Below are positions 32,671 to 46,026 of a stretch of DNA of 64,000 nucleotides, piece by piece. Each line of letters opens with the position of its first letter. The stretch's first letter is position 1. The stretch covers positions 24,478,018-24,542,017 of the forward strand of contig NC_088867.1 of the NCBI RefSeq assembly GCF_032884065.1. Reading direction: 5' to 3'. The DNA is from Artemia franciscana (taxonomy: Eukaryota; Arthropoda; Branchiopoda; Anostraca; Artemiidae). Under the pieces are notes generated by a model. The model ran no database searches and was not told the origin of the DNA. It worked only from the letters and a program-made list of their open reading frames with translations. Made by a program: the position numbers and the translations under genes.

Positions 32671-35600
32671 CCATGAAGAAACGTTAAGAGTTTAGAAAAA
32701 GCAATGAGATCGGAAAAATGTGGGTTTTTTCAACGGCAAGTAAACTAGAAAATAAAAAAGTGAAAAAATAAAAGTTTTAAAGTCTAATCTAAAAATAAAA
32801 ATCTTAAAGTAAGCATCGGAAAGGGATTCCATCGTGTATCATCTAAAAGACTCCTACTCTGGAATATCCAGTACTGGTATAACGAAAACTATTTCTCAAA
32901 TATAACCATTTAAACTCATTTTACCTCCATATTCAAGCATCTTAGCGAAATTCTTGTATTATGACATTGGAACTAAAAAAAAGTAGCTTGCGAAAACAAT
33001 AGGCCTAAACAGATTGAAAGGCTTGGGGTCGTGGAGATCTCGTTAAAATGGTCCAAAGAACATTTCCCCTTTAACCTCCTTTAACGAGGATAATTGGTGT
33101 GAAGATGAAACCTTTTGTCTATCTTCAAAAATTCAGTTAGAATTTTGGAATTTAGACCAGAAAACATTCATGGGTCTCTCAAACCTCTAGAGCTGATATA
33201 GTTGGGTCGATATAAATATTTATTATTATTCATCTACAGTAGCTGCAATGATTAAAAATATTAAGGTCTTTTTTATTTTAGATGGCCAAAATCTTTCTTA
33301 AAGAATCAATGCCCTCTAATTCAATCAAGACAGAAAGAAAGGATTGAAAAAAAAGAAACTGCTAAGGAGAATCTCTAAAACGTTTAAGCTGGTACTATTT
33401 GAAGTGGATTCCTAAGGCTAGTCTCCAAAGACAATTCTCAACTGATGTATTTACATGCCTACCATACATAAATGATGAAAATACTTGCAACCAAAACAAT
33501 TGTATAAAGCTCCTTCTAAAGCTGCGAGTATTTCTGTTCGGTATTTCAGCCCCAACACACGCAGACACACAAGACAAGCAAATAGGCCTAAATAAAGCTT
33601 ATTCTCGAGACACTGCAATACAAAAGCTTGACTTAAAAATGAAAATCAGAACACCTCGGGGGGGGGGGGGGTATCACAAAGGGCTATAATACCTTAAAGG
33701 ACATTAAAAATCGACAAAATTAAATAAAAGCTGGTTCTTTTCGAATGAAACTATAAACTAGTAATTAAGCTGAAAAATAGAAGAAAACAACTGATATACG
33801 AGTTGGCTACAGCCAACTCAGTCTCCAGTTGTGATTTGTCTTCTTCTCAGTGCTTTAAGATTGGTTGTGTCTGGAAAAATGTAAAAAACTTAAAAAAAAG
33901 TGTTATCACACAGGTTCGAAAGTGAAAGTGCTTAATATTCATTTTTGCACTAAAATTGTGATCCAAGTGTTTCATTTATTGGGTAATTTCTTCTTGTTTT
34001 CAGTTTTCCTCCTATCTTTACTTTCATACGAAAATTAACTTGTTTTTTGTTTAGCTTATATTAGATGCTGGCATGAAAATTGTCGTAAAACGAATGAAAT
34101 ACTGTTGACAGTCTAGTTTTTTTAGCAGAGTATTTAATAGTCATCAGCCTGGTCTTTTGAATAATGTATTTGCACATTATATATAATAACCAGCAAATGT
34201 TTTTTACGGTTAAATTATTTTAAGAATATCAACCCATACTATTCTGATGTCTAACACGTACGCAATGGAAATGGGACTGGTCTAGGGAAGTTAGTACCTT
34301 CCAGGGCGAGGTCAATATCAAGCGTCATCCAGAAGACTAGAAGATGAAGACTATACGCAATTTGGATGAACATGGAACGTCAACTTAACTGATCTTAGAG
34401 TTACATGATAAAAGGCAGCAGGGTGCAAGAGATCCCTAATCAAAAACCCCTTGATATAAAAGTGAAATGATGGTCTTTGTATCAATAAGCAATTAAGTCG
34501 GTAGGTGGTTAGACTTCATGTTTTTCTATATTTATCATATTATTTGATTTTTATTTTTGCAAGAGCAGGTCAATCACTATCAGAATTAGATGTGTTAAGC
34601 ATAATTCATCTTATAAATGAAGTAGTTATTTATTCCGACCTTAATTTATCATAGCTTGGATGGAATCAAAATATAAAAGGTACTTAATATTCTTAGATAC
34701 CTGTACTCGGCGCATTTTTTCGGAAATAAAAAAATAATCATGAACGTAAATTTAGCACGTAGCGAGTTGTTGGTTCTTAAGAATTGATAATTTGGATTTA
34801 CGACAATATTGCGAAAATTCTTTTAAAATACTAAATTTAAATTAAATGAGATTCTTTCAGTTATTTTGTTAATGGTTACTCTGCCTGATCTTGGGAGTTT
34901 GGGGACTAAATTCCAATGGATACAGGAATGAAAGATGTAAGTGATGTTGGGTTATTATTTTTAACACCTTTTGACAATTAATCGGATATATAGGAACCCA
35001 TAGACAAAATGAAACCCCTTCATTGATAACGTCTGGAGCGTAAGTAATTCAATAAAAAACGTCTTGAAAATTTTAACAAGTTAGCATTTTCAGCTATTTC
35101 AAGTGATATAATTTGAGGACTTACTATGTGTATGTGTTTCAATAGTAAGTAATACTTTAAGATAGTCATGTCGAACAAGACAAAAATTTTGAGATATAAT
35201 CTATGTTAGAGATGCCCTATGGGAGATATGTATAGAGGCGCCAAAAGAACTACAATACTTTGTAAAAGTAACTTAACCTTTTCCAATAGCACTAGTATTT
35301 TAGATTAACTAGAAACTTCTATAAAATGTTTAATAACTTGTATTAGGCGCAATTAAGTCAAAATCAGTCCTCTCCTCATCCACCATATGGCTAAAAAAAA
35401 TGGCCCCCTTTTCAGTCTTCCATGCTTGGGATTCGTTATTTTACTATTAAAGAATACATCTTTTCAAATCCTTGAAATTTTCAATTTTGGTTCATTCATG
35501 AATTCAATTCATGTGGAAAAACCTAAGTACTGGGCTGAAGAAGCGGCTTAAAGTAATTTTTTAAATCTATTCACTGATTTGATTTGCAGAAAGCTAAACT

Positions 35601-38600
35601 ATTATTTTTTTTTCTTTTTTGTGTCGTATTCATTAATACGTTATAAAACGGTAGAAGAACAGATTTGAATCATTCGGTTTGTCCTCATAACTGTATAAAA
35701 AATCTTTGTGCAACTAATTTAGATTTTCTCTTACATCTAAACTACTTTAAATTACCGAATCAAAAACTTTAAGAATTTTCAAATAAAAGATATTTTACTT
35801 CATTAAAATTGATGCAGGAAAAAAAGCACGTTGAAAACTTACTCTTACTTTGAATTTAGATTTTTATTCGATTAATGAAAATATACGGTATAATTTCTGT
35901 TTCTTCATTAGCTTTTCAAGTATTCCAATTTTTTAACAGTGACCCTCCCTTTAGTTTCATAGTATTGTTGCAAAATAAGAAATCATATTTCCTATTTACC
36001 ACTGTGATTTTAGGTCCCCTACACTCCCCTCGTTTTGTAATTACTTTGTTAAATGTAACAAGTCAGAGAAATAGTGTATCCAATTCATAGCTAATAAACT
36101 GGATGTTATCCACCAGCCTTACTTGCGCATTGCAAGATTCTGATCCGTAACTAATTAAACATGGTTTTCAATTCTTTTCTTTGTCAGGTCTTATAAATTT
36201 AACGATGACCCCCTTTATAGATCATAGCGTTTCTGTTATAACCACGCTAATGTTACACAATGGCTTAGGGTAAACATAGGCCTGCTTTTTGAGGCAGCTT
36301 TATAATGTATGGACTTTATTTGCCATACATTTTGCTGTGCTAATATAGTTGATGCTCAGCTAGCTTTAACTGGGGCCAAGATGGGTTGGGGCAGGGACTA
36401 GCCATCTTAACTGTCTTAGGAGTTACAAACTCAAGCACCACCGCTGCCCATCTCTACTTGGGACTAAAATTTTGTAAACTAGAAACCGTAAAGTTATTCA
36501 TCGAAAGCTTCTTTTACTTGGTAGACAATTTTAAAGCACTGCAAAAGCCTGATGATAAAGCATAAGCCTTTTGGTGAGACTACCTTCACCAAAATTGAAT
36601 TGGATCCTTCCGGTAAGAAATTTGGTTTATACCTTTACGTCTGACAACAAAATAATAGTTATATTTGTAAAATTAAAAGTGTCATTTAAATCAAGAAAAA
36701 GATGAGCGAAAATAAGGAGAGATATCGAAAACACAAGTTTAGATATTGCAACTCAAATTTATCCTAACCTCGATAGCTAAGGTTCTGCAAGGGTAACAAT
36801 TCCATCAGCTTGGAACCATTTTTTATAACTATTTTACTAATAAAGATCAATATTTTGATTCATAGCTTTGTACGATAGAACCACACAACAGATCTTTTTA
36901 CCAGCTAGCCGTATACTTAGGGGAGAATCACTTCTCCACGTATGCATAGCACCTCTGATTGCAATCCACAAGCACCGGTTACAAAGAAAAATAATCATAA
37001 AACAAATTGGATGTTAGATATTTACTTAAAAGATATTTACGTGAATGATAATTACTTAAAGATGATTACTTAAGGACTTTACGCAACATGTTGTATAAGC
37101 ATCTTGTAATATTAACTTAGCATCCAATTAGTATTTGATCATTGATTAAATTAGTAATTAGTAACCAAAAGTACTGAAAACAACAATGACCATTACTAAA
37201 CAATTTGAAGTATTCTTATTGTAAGAAGAAGAAGTTAGCTCGATTAAACCTAGAAGCAATATTAGATTACACAAGAAATTAAACTTTTCACTGCTTAAGA
37301 TCTGAGTGGTGCCAAGTGAACGATTGCTATGACTTTCCTGGAAACTCATAAGGATAGATTCTAGAAAAAATAATAAGGAAAGATCCTAAATGATACTATC
37401 AATAATCCTCTTCAAAAGTTTTCCAGACAATCAAAATAAAACAATAGATTTCTATGCCTCCGCTCTTGTGCCGTAAACTCTTTCTTTCATTAACGGAAAT
37501 TCAACTGCTATAAAACGGTTTCTTCCATTTTTTCTGTTGATATTTCTTTTGTGAGATAAGAAATTTATTTATTACACATAATTGTAATTACAGGGATTAA
37601 TTCATATCTGTGTTACTGCCAATAGTCAATATTCTTTAGTGAAACATTTTGATTAAAAGTCAAACCTATTCAGTTCAACTAACACCACGAATAATGGCAT
37701 ATGTTAACATAAAATCGAATTATATGAACGAACCTGTTGTTTGTAAAAAGGTAGGATAAATATGCATCCACTACAAGTGAAACATTACTATTTCGCTTAT
37801 CTTGACGAATCCATATCCAGGATACCCATACAAATTTACCCAAGGGAGTGGGGAGATGTGCGAGCGAGTTTTTTTTAATGAAGGGAGGGGCTTTAAAAAA
37901 TTAGCTTCTTTTGCAGAAAAATAAGAAAGTGATTACAAAGACTGGCTTTTTTTATCGGTTTATATCTTCTAGTGAAGGGATAAAACCCCCTACCTTTATT
38001 TTAGTTATCCTTGTCGAACATGGTACTGATTTAGATCGTGATGGACTAAAGTGTGAGATGACTTGCATAATTGGATAATGAATGTGGAAAGTGTAAATGT
38101 TTTAGTACATTTTGCATCGTAAGAGGAACCTCAAAATTCTTACTAGATTTTAGGACTTCGTTCTTTGACTATTGGATTAAATCTAAAAGACACAAAACCG
38201 CGAGTTTTATATTTTTGAAGGGATCAAGCTATACACGGAAATCTTGCGTGGAAAGGTTTATATTTTTCTGATTTTTTTTTAATTTGAAATAAAAAAATCC
38301 ACTTTTTAAACTTTCTCTACTTATGAGGAAAGCCAAGAGGAGGTTTTCATATTCCTGGCTCCACTTAGAAGATATTCCTTGTCAATCAAATACAAAAGAA
38401 TAATTGGGGATGGGAAAAACTCATGAAACGATAGCCATCCAAATACAATTAGCTCTTTACAAAATTAAGGACTTTTGGATACTGATCGAATCCATAATTT
38501 GTTTCACTTATATCCCTTAGCATTCAAAGCAAGAATTGTAAACTTCATTCTGTGGCTGTTCCACAAGACTCCTTTGTTATTAAAAGAAAATGATATTTCC

Positions 38601-38959
38601 CTCCAAATCAACTTTTAACAGTCAAATGCAGTCAACAGACTTAGTGAATGATCCCTCATGATTTTTCTAACGTATCTTGTAATCATTCATTTCGTAGTGT
38701 TACCTTTATTTGATGAAAAGTAGAATTAGTAGTTGTTGAATATATTATTACTAGTTAAAACTAATTTAGAAGTTGAAAAGCATGACCACTCCGCAGACAG
38801 CACCAAATCAACTCTGAAGTCTATCTTGCAACATTATGTGATTCAAATATGATAGACCCCTTGAGAGAAGGAGATATTCAAAACCCACAAACAAAACCAC
38901 CGTCTTGTATCATAACCTTCAATTTCTGTCAAAAATGGCGATAAAGACAAACAAAGCAA
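32671..38959. other. long AT-rich stretch without recognisable genes
   Basis: No exon with convincing splice sites and protein pattern was found. The ORF at 33,399-33,689 ends in a poly-G run at about 33,659 and is not protein-like. This is a candidate region for unseen non-coding or first exons of the channel gene, but nothing supports them directly. Confidence 0.35.
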
Positions 38960-40825
38960 GAACCAAGAGCTCATATGGCACTTAGGACGAGGTCGGAAGA
39001 GCCAAGAGCTTTTTCCCACTAAGTTTCATTACCATCTCTCCACTCTTTTTCCAAGATTTCCGGTCTCTCTCTCCAACTCCCCCAAATGTCACCGGATCTG
39101 GTCCCTGATACGCCAGACAACTTTCAGGGCTCGCTATATTGATCATGTATCTAGCTTCGAATCTTCTTCATGTAAAAATTGGGATGGTCCGAGATTCGAA
39201 CCTGAGACTTCTCGTAGCGCCCTCTTGATTTATACTCTAAGCAAGAATCATACCCCAAGACCAAAAGCCATACTTAAAAAGAGCAATCATTTGTTTTATC
39301 GACAAACAAAATTCTTCTCAACTATCTTTTTCGCTCACTCCCCCCCCAAGATGGTCAAATCGAGAATTTAATTTAATCTGGACCCTGATACGCCTGCCAA
39401 CTTTCATCGTCCTAGCTTATATGGAAGTGCCAAAACTAATAAATCCCCGCCAACTACCCCAAAGAGAGCGGATTCGGTTATGTCAATAACGTATCTAGGA
39501 CATGTGTTTATTCTTCCCACCAAGTTTCATCCCGATCTCTTCAATCTAAACGTTTTCCAATATTTCTGGTCCCCCCCCCCAACTCCCCTAATGTCACTGG
39601 ATCTGATCGGGATGTCAAATAAGGGCACTGAGACACGAGGTCCTTTTAAATATCAAATTTAACTATGATCTGATTACCCGTTCGTAAGTTAAATTTACAG
39701 CATTTTTTCTAGTTTTTCCAAATCACCCCCCCCCCCCTACAAGGGGTCCATCCCTCCAAGGGGGGACCAAGAGAGCCAATCCGGTCTGGTCATGTAAATC
39801 ACGTATCTAATACTTTTGCTTATTCTTCACACCAAGTATCATCACGATGTCTCCATCCTAAGCGTTTTTTAGGATTTACAATTTTCCTCGCAAACTCCCC
39901 AATGTCCCCAAATCTGGTCAGGATTTAAATTAAGAGCTCTGAGACCTGAGGTCTTTTTTTAATATTTAATATCATTCAGATCCAATCACCCCTTCGTAAG
40001 TTAAAAATTCCTCCCTTTTTTAATTTTTCAGAATTACCGAATTAGGTTCCCTTCCACTCTCCCAAAGAGAGCGGATCCGGTCCGTTATGTCAATAGCATA
40101 TCTAGGACATGTGCTTATTTTCCCCACCAAGTTTCATCCCAATCTCTCCACTCTAAGCGTTTTCCAAGATTTCCCGTATCCCCCTCCCAACTCCTCCCAA
40201 TGACACTGGATCCGATCAGGATTCAAAATAAGAGGTTGAAATTACAAGGTCCTTCTAAATATCAAATACCATTAAAATGCGATCACTCGCTCGTAAGTTA
40301 CAAATGCCTTGATTTTGCTAACTTTTCCGAATTACCCCCCCCCCCTCCCCAACTCCCCAAGGAGGGTGGATCCGTTCTGGTTATGTCAATCATGTATCTA
40401 GGACTTGTGCTTATTTTGTCATAAAGTTTCATCCTGATCACCCCAACTCTAGGCGTTTTCCAAGAGTTCGGGTTTCCGCCCCCAGCTCCCCCCAGTGTCA
40501 CCAGATTCGGTCGGGATTTAATATAAGGTTTTTGAGACACAATATCTTTCTAAATATAAATTTTCTTTAAGATCCGATCACTCCTTCGTAAGTTAAAAAT
40601 ACCTCATTCTTTCTAATTTTCCGAACTAACTATCCCCCCACATCCTCCCCTCCCCCAGATGGTCAAATGGAAGAAAAAAATATTTCTAATTTAATCGTAT
40701 TTGGTTCCTGATACATCTACCGAATTTCATCGTTCTAGCATATGTGGAAATGCTCAAACTAGCAAAACCGGGACACACCGACAGAACTCGCGATCGCCAT
40801 ATATCATTTGGTAAATGCCAAGTGC
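38960..40825 (-). mobile_element. family B element, inverted copy
   Basis: Reading on the minus strand it starts near 40,825 with TTTTTATGGCACTTGGC and an imperfect hairpin, runs through about five to six units of a roughly 290-bp repeat (poly-G tract, AACTTACGAA, GATATTTAGAAGGACC, GACCGGATC-like blocks) and ends near 38,960 with CATATGAGCTCTTGGTTCTTG. The + strand shows poly-C tracts such as 39,726-39,737 and 40,337-40,349. A tRNA-derived sequence interrupts it at 39,181. Confidence 0.7.
39181..39269 (-). repeat. tRNA-Pro-derived SINE head or tRNA pseudogene
   Basis: The minus strand reads GGTCTTGGGGTATGATTCTT, close to the tRNA-Pro D-arm, then a TCTTG...CAAGA anticodon stem with an enlarged, degenerate loop, and CAGGTTCGAATCTCGG, a good B box and T arm (4 of 5 pairs). 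About 8-10 extra bases sit in the variable region, and the acceptor stem is mismatched, so it is not a working tRNA. It continues into AATTTTTACAT, shared with the second tRNA-like head at 60,816. Confidence 0.5.
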
Positions 40826-40974
40826 CATAAAAACAAAACGAAAGAAAACATGGAAAGGATAATTAGCTTTCAAATGAGCCTTTAAACACCATTACGATTC
40901 TCCAGTGCCTCAATAATAACGGAGAAAAAAAAATGGCAATCAGTGCTTTACAGACTAAAATATGGTTTCCTCAA

Positions 40975-43900
40975 GTTTTTATGGCACTTGGTATTAACCA
41001 AGTGACATATAGCAATCGCCAATTCTGTCGGTCTGTCTGTCGGTCTGTCTGTCTGTCTGTCGGTCCCGGTTTTGCTACTTTAGGCACTTCCAGGTAAGCT
41101 AGGACGATGAAATTTGGCAGGCGTATCAGGGACGACTTGACTTACTTACTTGACTTAAGTCTCCTTCCGGGCACTGCTCGGCGTAGAGAGTGACGTCTAC
41201 CTCCTTCACCCACTTTATGGCGAGTATTTGCTCTTCGCCCTGTCTGATGATTGCCATCGCCAAGAACTCGGACAGGCTGTCGGACCAACGTTTCTTCGGT
41301 CGGCCGTGAGGTCGCTTCCAACCGACTTTGATAGGGTCGAAGTCATAGATCATCTTTGCGGGTAGATGTGGTGGCATTCGAAGCAGATGCCCGAACCATC
41401 GTAAGGCTCGCTCGGCTGCTTGAGTCGAAAACCAAGACTGCTTTGTGAGCTGCAGAAGCTTTTCATTGCTGACGAAGTTGGACCATCGTAGGCCCTCAAT
41501 CCTCCTCAGGCTCTTTGCATGAAATACGTCTATTTTCTTGAGGGTTGCAGCTGATGGTTGCCATGTCTCAGCTCCGTAAAGCATCACAGAGCCGACTAGA
41601 GCGTTGAAGATCCACAGTTTCACTGTGTGACTGATATTTAGTTTTCGCCAGAGGTGACGATTGAGTCTACCCATGACAGAAGACGCTTTAGATAATCTTG
41701 CCTGCAGCTCGGGGAGAAGTGAGCCATTTGAAGAAATTACGGAGCCCAGGTAGATGAAGTCTTTAACAACCTCGATGCTAGTGGTGCTGTCCAGGCTAAC
41801 TGGAGAGTTAACAGCAGGAGAAGACGGTCTATGGCCATAATTTTAGTTTTGTTCCAGTTTATATGCAGTCCTACTTTGGCAGACTCTTCTCGCAGAATTC
41901 GGAGCGCTTCCAGCAGCTGCTCCATGTAGTCCGCCAGAATGGCCAAGTCATCGGCAAAATCGACATCTGTGATGGTATGATCTCCGAATTTGAGCCCAAA
42001 GCTGAGACGTGAAGTGGTTTTTGTCATAACGTAATCTATGATGACATTGAAGAGCTCTGGGGCCACTGCACATCCTTGGCGCACCCCTGTCTTGATTTGA
42101 AAGAACGGGCTGCGCCGACAATTAACTTGTACACAGCTCTCCGTCCCAAGGTGCAGGCCTTGAAAAGTCTGCAATATTTCTCGGGTAGGCCAGTCAACTC
42201 TAGAATCCGCCAAAGAGCTTTTCGATAGACTGAGTCAAATGCAGCACGGAAGTCAACCAGCTTAAATTAGAAATAGTCGTTTTCCCAATTTGACCATCTG
42301 GGGGGAGTGGGGGGCCGGTTAATTCGGAAAAACAGAAAAAATGAAGAATTTTTAACTTATGAATGGGTAATTGGATCTTAATGAAATTTGATGTTTGGAA
42401 TGATATTGTATCTCAGAGCTCTTATGTTAAATCCCGACCGGATCTGATGACATTGGGGGAGTTGGGAGGGGGAAACCTAAAACTTGGAAAACACTTAGCG
42501 TGGAGGGATCGGGATGAAACTTGGTGGAAAAATAAACACAAGTCTTAGATACATGATTGACATAAACGGAACGGATCCGCTCTCTTTGGGGTAGTTTGGG
42601 GGGGGGATTTATTTCTGAAAAATTAGAAAAAATGAGGTATTTTTAACCTACGAACGGGTGATCCGATTTCAATGAAATTTGATGTTTAGAAGGATATCGT
42701 GTCTTAGAGCTCTTATTTTAAATCCTGACCGGATCTGGTGACTTTGGGGGGTGGGGGTAGGGAGGGGGAAACCTAAGACTTGGAAAACACTTAGAGTGGA
42801 GGGATCGGGATGAAACTTGGTGGGAAAAATAAACAAAAGTGCTAGATACATGACTGACATAAACGGAACGGATCTGTTCTCTTTGGGATAGTTGGGGGGG
42901 GGGGGTTATTTCTGAAAAATTAGAAAAAGGGAGGTATTTTTAACTTACGAACAGGTGATCGGATCTTAGTGAAATTTGATATTTAGGAGGATATCGTGGC
43001 TCAGAGCTCTTATTTTAAACCCGACCAGATTTGGAGACATTGGGGGGGGGGAGTTGGGAGGGGGAAACCTTAAACTTGAAAAACACTTAGAGTGGAGGGA
43101 TCGGGATGAAACTTGGTGGGAAAAATAAGCGAAAGTTTTACATACGTGATTTACATAATTGGAACGGATCCGATCTATTGGGGGGGGGGGGGGGTTATTC
43201 GGAAAAATAAGAAAAAATGACGTATTTTTAACTTACGAAGGATCGATCGGATCTTCATGAAACTTCATATTTAGAAGGACCTCGTAACTCAGATCTCTTA
43301 TTTTACATCTCAATCGGATCAGGCATAATTGGAGGGGGGCAGTTGGGGGGGACCGGAAATCTTAGAAAATACTTAAAGCGGTGAGATCAGGATGAAACTG
43401 GATGGGAAGAATAAAAACCTGTCTAAGATACGTCACTTACATAACCGGACCGGATCTGCTCTCTTTGGTGGAATTGGAGGGGGGGGTAATTTTGAAAATT
43501 GAGGTATTTGTAACTTACGAAAGGGTGACCAGATCTTAATGAAATTTGATATTTGATATTTTAAATTCTGACCAGATCCTGTGACGTTGGGGGGAGTTGG
43601 AGGGGGAAACGGGAATTCTTGGAAAACGTGAAAATTGGGGTATTTTTATCTTACGAATAGATGATCAGATCTTAATGAAATTTGTTTTTTAGAAAGAATT
43701 CATATCTCAGAGCTCTTATTTCAAATCCCGACCAAATTTTTTGACATTGGGGGGAGTTGGAGGGGAAAATCTTGGAAAAACACTTGGAGTGTAGGAATCG
43801 GGATGAAGCTTGGTGGATAGAATAAACAAATCTCCTTGATACGTGATTGACAGAATCGTACTGGATTCACTCTCTTTGGGGGAGTTGGGGAGAGGGGTTC

Positions 43901-44285
43901 AGTGATTTGGCGAGTTTGGTGCTTCTGGACGTGCTAGGACGATGAAAATTGATAGGCGTGTCAGGGAGCTGCACAATTTGACTTGATAAAGTCGTTTTCT
44001 CAGATTCGACCATCTGGGGGCTAAAGGGAGAGGAAAAATTAGAAAAATTAGGTATTTATAACTTACGAGTGGGTGATCGGATCTTAATGAATTTTGATAT
44101 TTAGAAGGACATCGTGACTCCGAGCTCTTATTTTAAATCCTGACTGGCATTAAGCCTCTTATTTTCCTTTTTAAATCAATCTATTGATTCATAGAATTTT
44201 CTTAGAACTCACACCATATGATCTCTTGGCTCTTAGCTCTTCTCGCCTCGTCACAAGTGCCATATGAGCTCTTAGCTCTTGTTAA
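40975..44285 (+). mobile_element. family B element interrupted by a retrotransposon
   Basis: The left end is TTTTTATGGCACTTGGTATT with the perfect 8-bp hairpin CACTTGGT/ACCAAGTG, followed by a GTCGGTCTGTCTGTC simple repeat at 41,026-41,066. After the 41,130-42,265 insertion come about six units of the 290-bp repeat (AAATTTGATGTTTAGAAGGA-type landmark near 42,380, 42,673, 42,971, 43,258 and on). The right end carries CAAGTGCCATATGAGCTC and CTTAGCTCTTG. Unit spacing is 287-298 bp. It lies head-to-head with the inverted copy at 38,960-40,825. Confidence 0.7.
41130..42265 (-). mobile_element. 5'-truncated non-LTR reverse transcriptase fragment
   Basis: Minus-strand frames read DFRAAFDSVYRKALW (motif A), a shifted stretch, then FFQIKTGVRQGCAVAPELF (motif B), VDFADDLAILADYM (catalytic FADD box), VGLHINWNKTKIM, and after another shift MGRLNRHLWRKLNIS, GSVMLYGAETWQPS, LRRIEGLRWSNFVSNEKLL, RWFGHLLRMP and GRPKKRWSD. 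The order matches an RTE-like or related non-LTR RT with its C-terminal domain. The 3' end near 41,130-41,155 has an AAGTCAAGTAAGTAAGTCAA tail. Two or more frameshifts make it inactive. It sits inside family B: the sequences on its flanks are contiguous in the 9.25-kb copy. Confidence 0.82.
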
Positions 44286-44626
44286 AATAGGGGACTGAAA
44301 ACCTCAAAAAACAGGTTTTGACGGTGAAAGTCTGAAAGGTGAACTTTTTATTTTGATCCTGCTGCATTTTCATAGGCTTTCTGTGTAATTTTAGGAATAT
44401 TGACAGGTTCGTTTTTTGCAATAGACTTTATTAGTATGACAAACTGGAATAAAAGCTGCCATTTTTGAATCATTATCAAAGGACAATCTTATCAATTTTT
44501 TTACTGCACTTTTAAATTTTAGATTACTTTGGGCTGGGTTTCGCTCTTTACTAGGTTACTTTTTGGGAGGCCAACCATGACATCTGTCTTTCCACTATTT
44601 TGTAATTCTTCTTATTTTGTTTATAG
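44286..44626. other. intron or flank immediately upstream of the first visible channel exon
   Basis: AT-rich. It contains a family C-like fragment near 44,525-44,580 (TCGCTCTTTACTAGGTTAC) and the T-rich acceptor tract ending TTTATAG at 44,626. Confidence 0.45.
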
Positions 44627-44897
44627 ATCAATGGCTTACATTCAGACAGCCTGATAGCACAATCTAAAGATCAAAAGAAGAGATTCAAGCTAATTGAAAA
44701 AGAACGAAAGAAAGCCGAAAAAGAGAGGGCAAAGGAGCTTCAGGCGTACCGAGGAAAATGGACTTCAAGATTTGACCGGGTTTTTGGTTGGCTTTTAGCA
44801 AAAATAGGAGAAGACACCATTTTTCTTGCTTTTCTTGGAATTATAGTAGCCATCATTAGCTTTGTGCAAGATTACATTGTTGTCCAGCTTCATAGAG
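44627..44897 (+). CDS. CLCN2-like: ClC-2/ClC-a-like chloride channel, exon a
   Basis: The exon follows TTTATAG and ends CATAGAG|GTATGA (phase 1). It encodes about 90 residues: INGLHSDSL, a charged helix RFKLIEKERKKAEKERAKE, then SRFDRVFGWLLAKIGEDTIF and LAFLGIIVAIISFVQDYIV. This corresponds to the cytoplasmic N-terminal tail and membrane helices A-B of plasma-membrane ClC channels. Upstream exons, with the usual start region, were not located. The charged segment between the N-terminus and helix A is lysine/glutamate-rich. Confidence 0.85.
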
Positions 44898-46026
44898 GTA
44901 TGAATCTATAAGAGTTAAACATTTTGGACGCAATTTTGTCGCGAAGGTTTTAGACAAAGAGAAAATTCTCAGTGTTTTAGGAGGCATTCTTTTTGTTAAC
45001 TGCGAAAGAATAATCTGTGCCATTTGTGGCAAAAGATGCCCCTGAAAAAATGCATGGAATTCATGAACTTGTGCAAGATATGTTTATAGGTTCCTGGTCG
45101 TTACAAATAATTTTATTTTCGCAATATTTATACCATGTTTAGCATTTCAAAAGTGTAAAAATTTAATGAGAAACATGAATGTAAAGAAAAAATTACACAA
45201 CTTGAAAGTAAAAGTAGCAATTCGAAACCACGTGAATATTGCATCAAAAATAACTTTGTATCTCTGATGTTACCTTTGATTTTTCCTTCACCTTTTTCCC
45301 AGTTCAGGTAAAAACAAATCAAAAATATCGAGAAAAGTGAAGCCCGGAAGGGTTCCTCCACAAATCAGACGTGATACCAGCCCATGTATAAGATGATGTA
45401 TTATTTTAATTCATTTTTTAATAACCAAGATAATTCATTTTTCAAAGGCAATTAAATGTATAAAAAAATTGACAATCGGGTTAATCAACACTTTAAACTA
45501 AATATATCGATCGGATTGCCAAGGTCTCTGCCTCCCTATATTCGACTTGACCTATAAATGGACAACAAAAATAATCCTTTTGTATATTCTAGCTAGAATT
45601 AGAATTATCGGTACTTCCTTGTTATATTGCACACAAACATGAGAAATCGTATCGCGAAAATGAGACAATACCCGGTTTTAGTGGGCTTTATACCAAACAA
45701 TTAGCTTCAACTCGGTGGAAAATATATTGTAGCAATATTTCAATTAAACATTTAGTTGATGTTTTGGTTAGGTTATGTTAGAAAATGTTTGTTTAGGTTA
45801 TGTATTTAATATATTCTATCCTTTACCTCCCCCCTTCTCAATGTATATGTAAATATATAGCCCAAATTTGTTTCTACACATTATATTTTTATCATACTCA
45901 GGTATATTTCATTATGATTAACCTAACTTCAGTTCTTGAGTGTGTGCTATACAAAAAGGAAATACCGAATTATCTCTACTGTTCATATGGAATTAAAAGG
46001 AACTGATGAGTTTGACTTTGTTTCAG

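Noticed and set aside
33399-33689. 96-codon ORF
   Set aside because: It ends in a poly-G/Gly run, with no recognisable domain or splice context.
34268-34400. Possible upstream channel exon after TTCCAG with frame QASSRRLEDEDYTQFG
   Set aside because: It stops soon in that frame, lacks a donor, and has no convincing match to the channel N-terminus.
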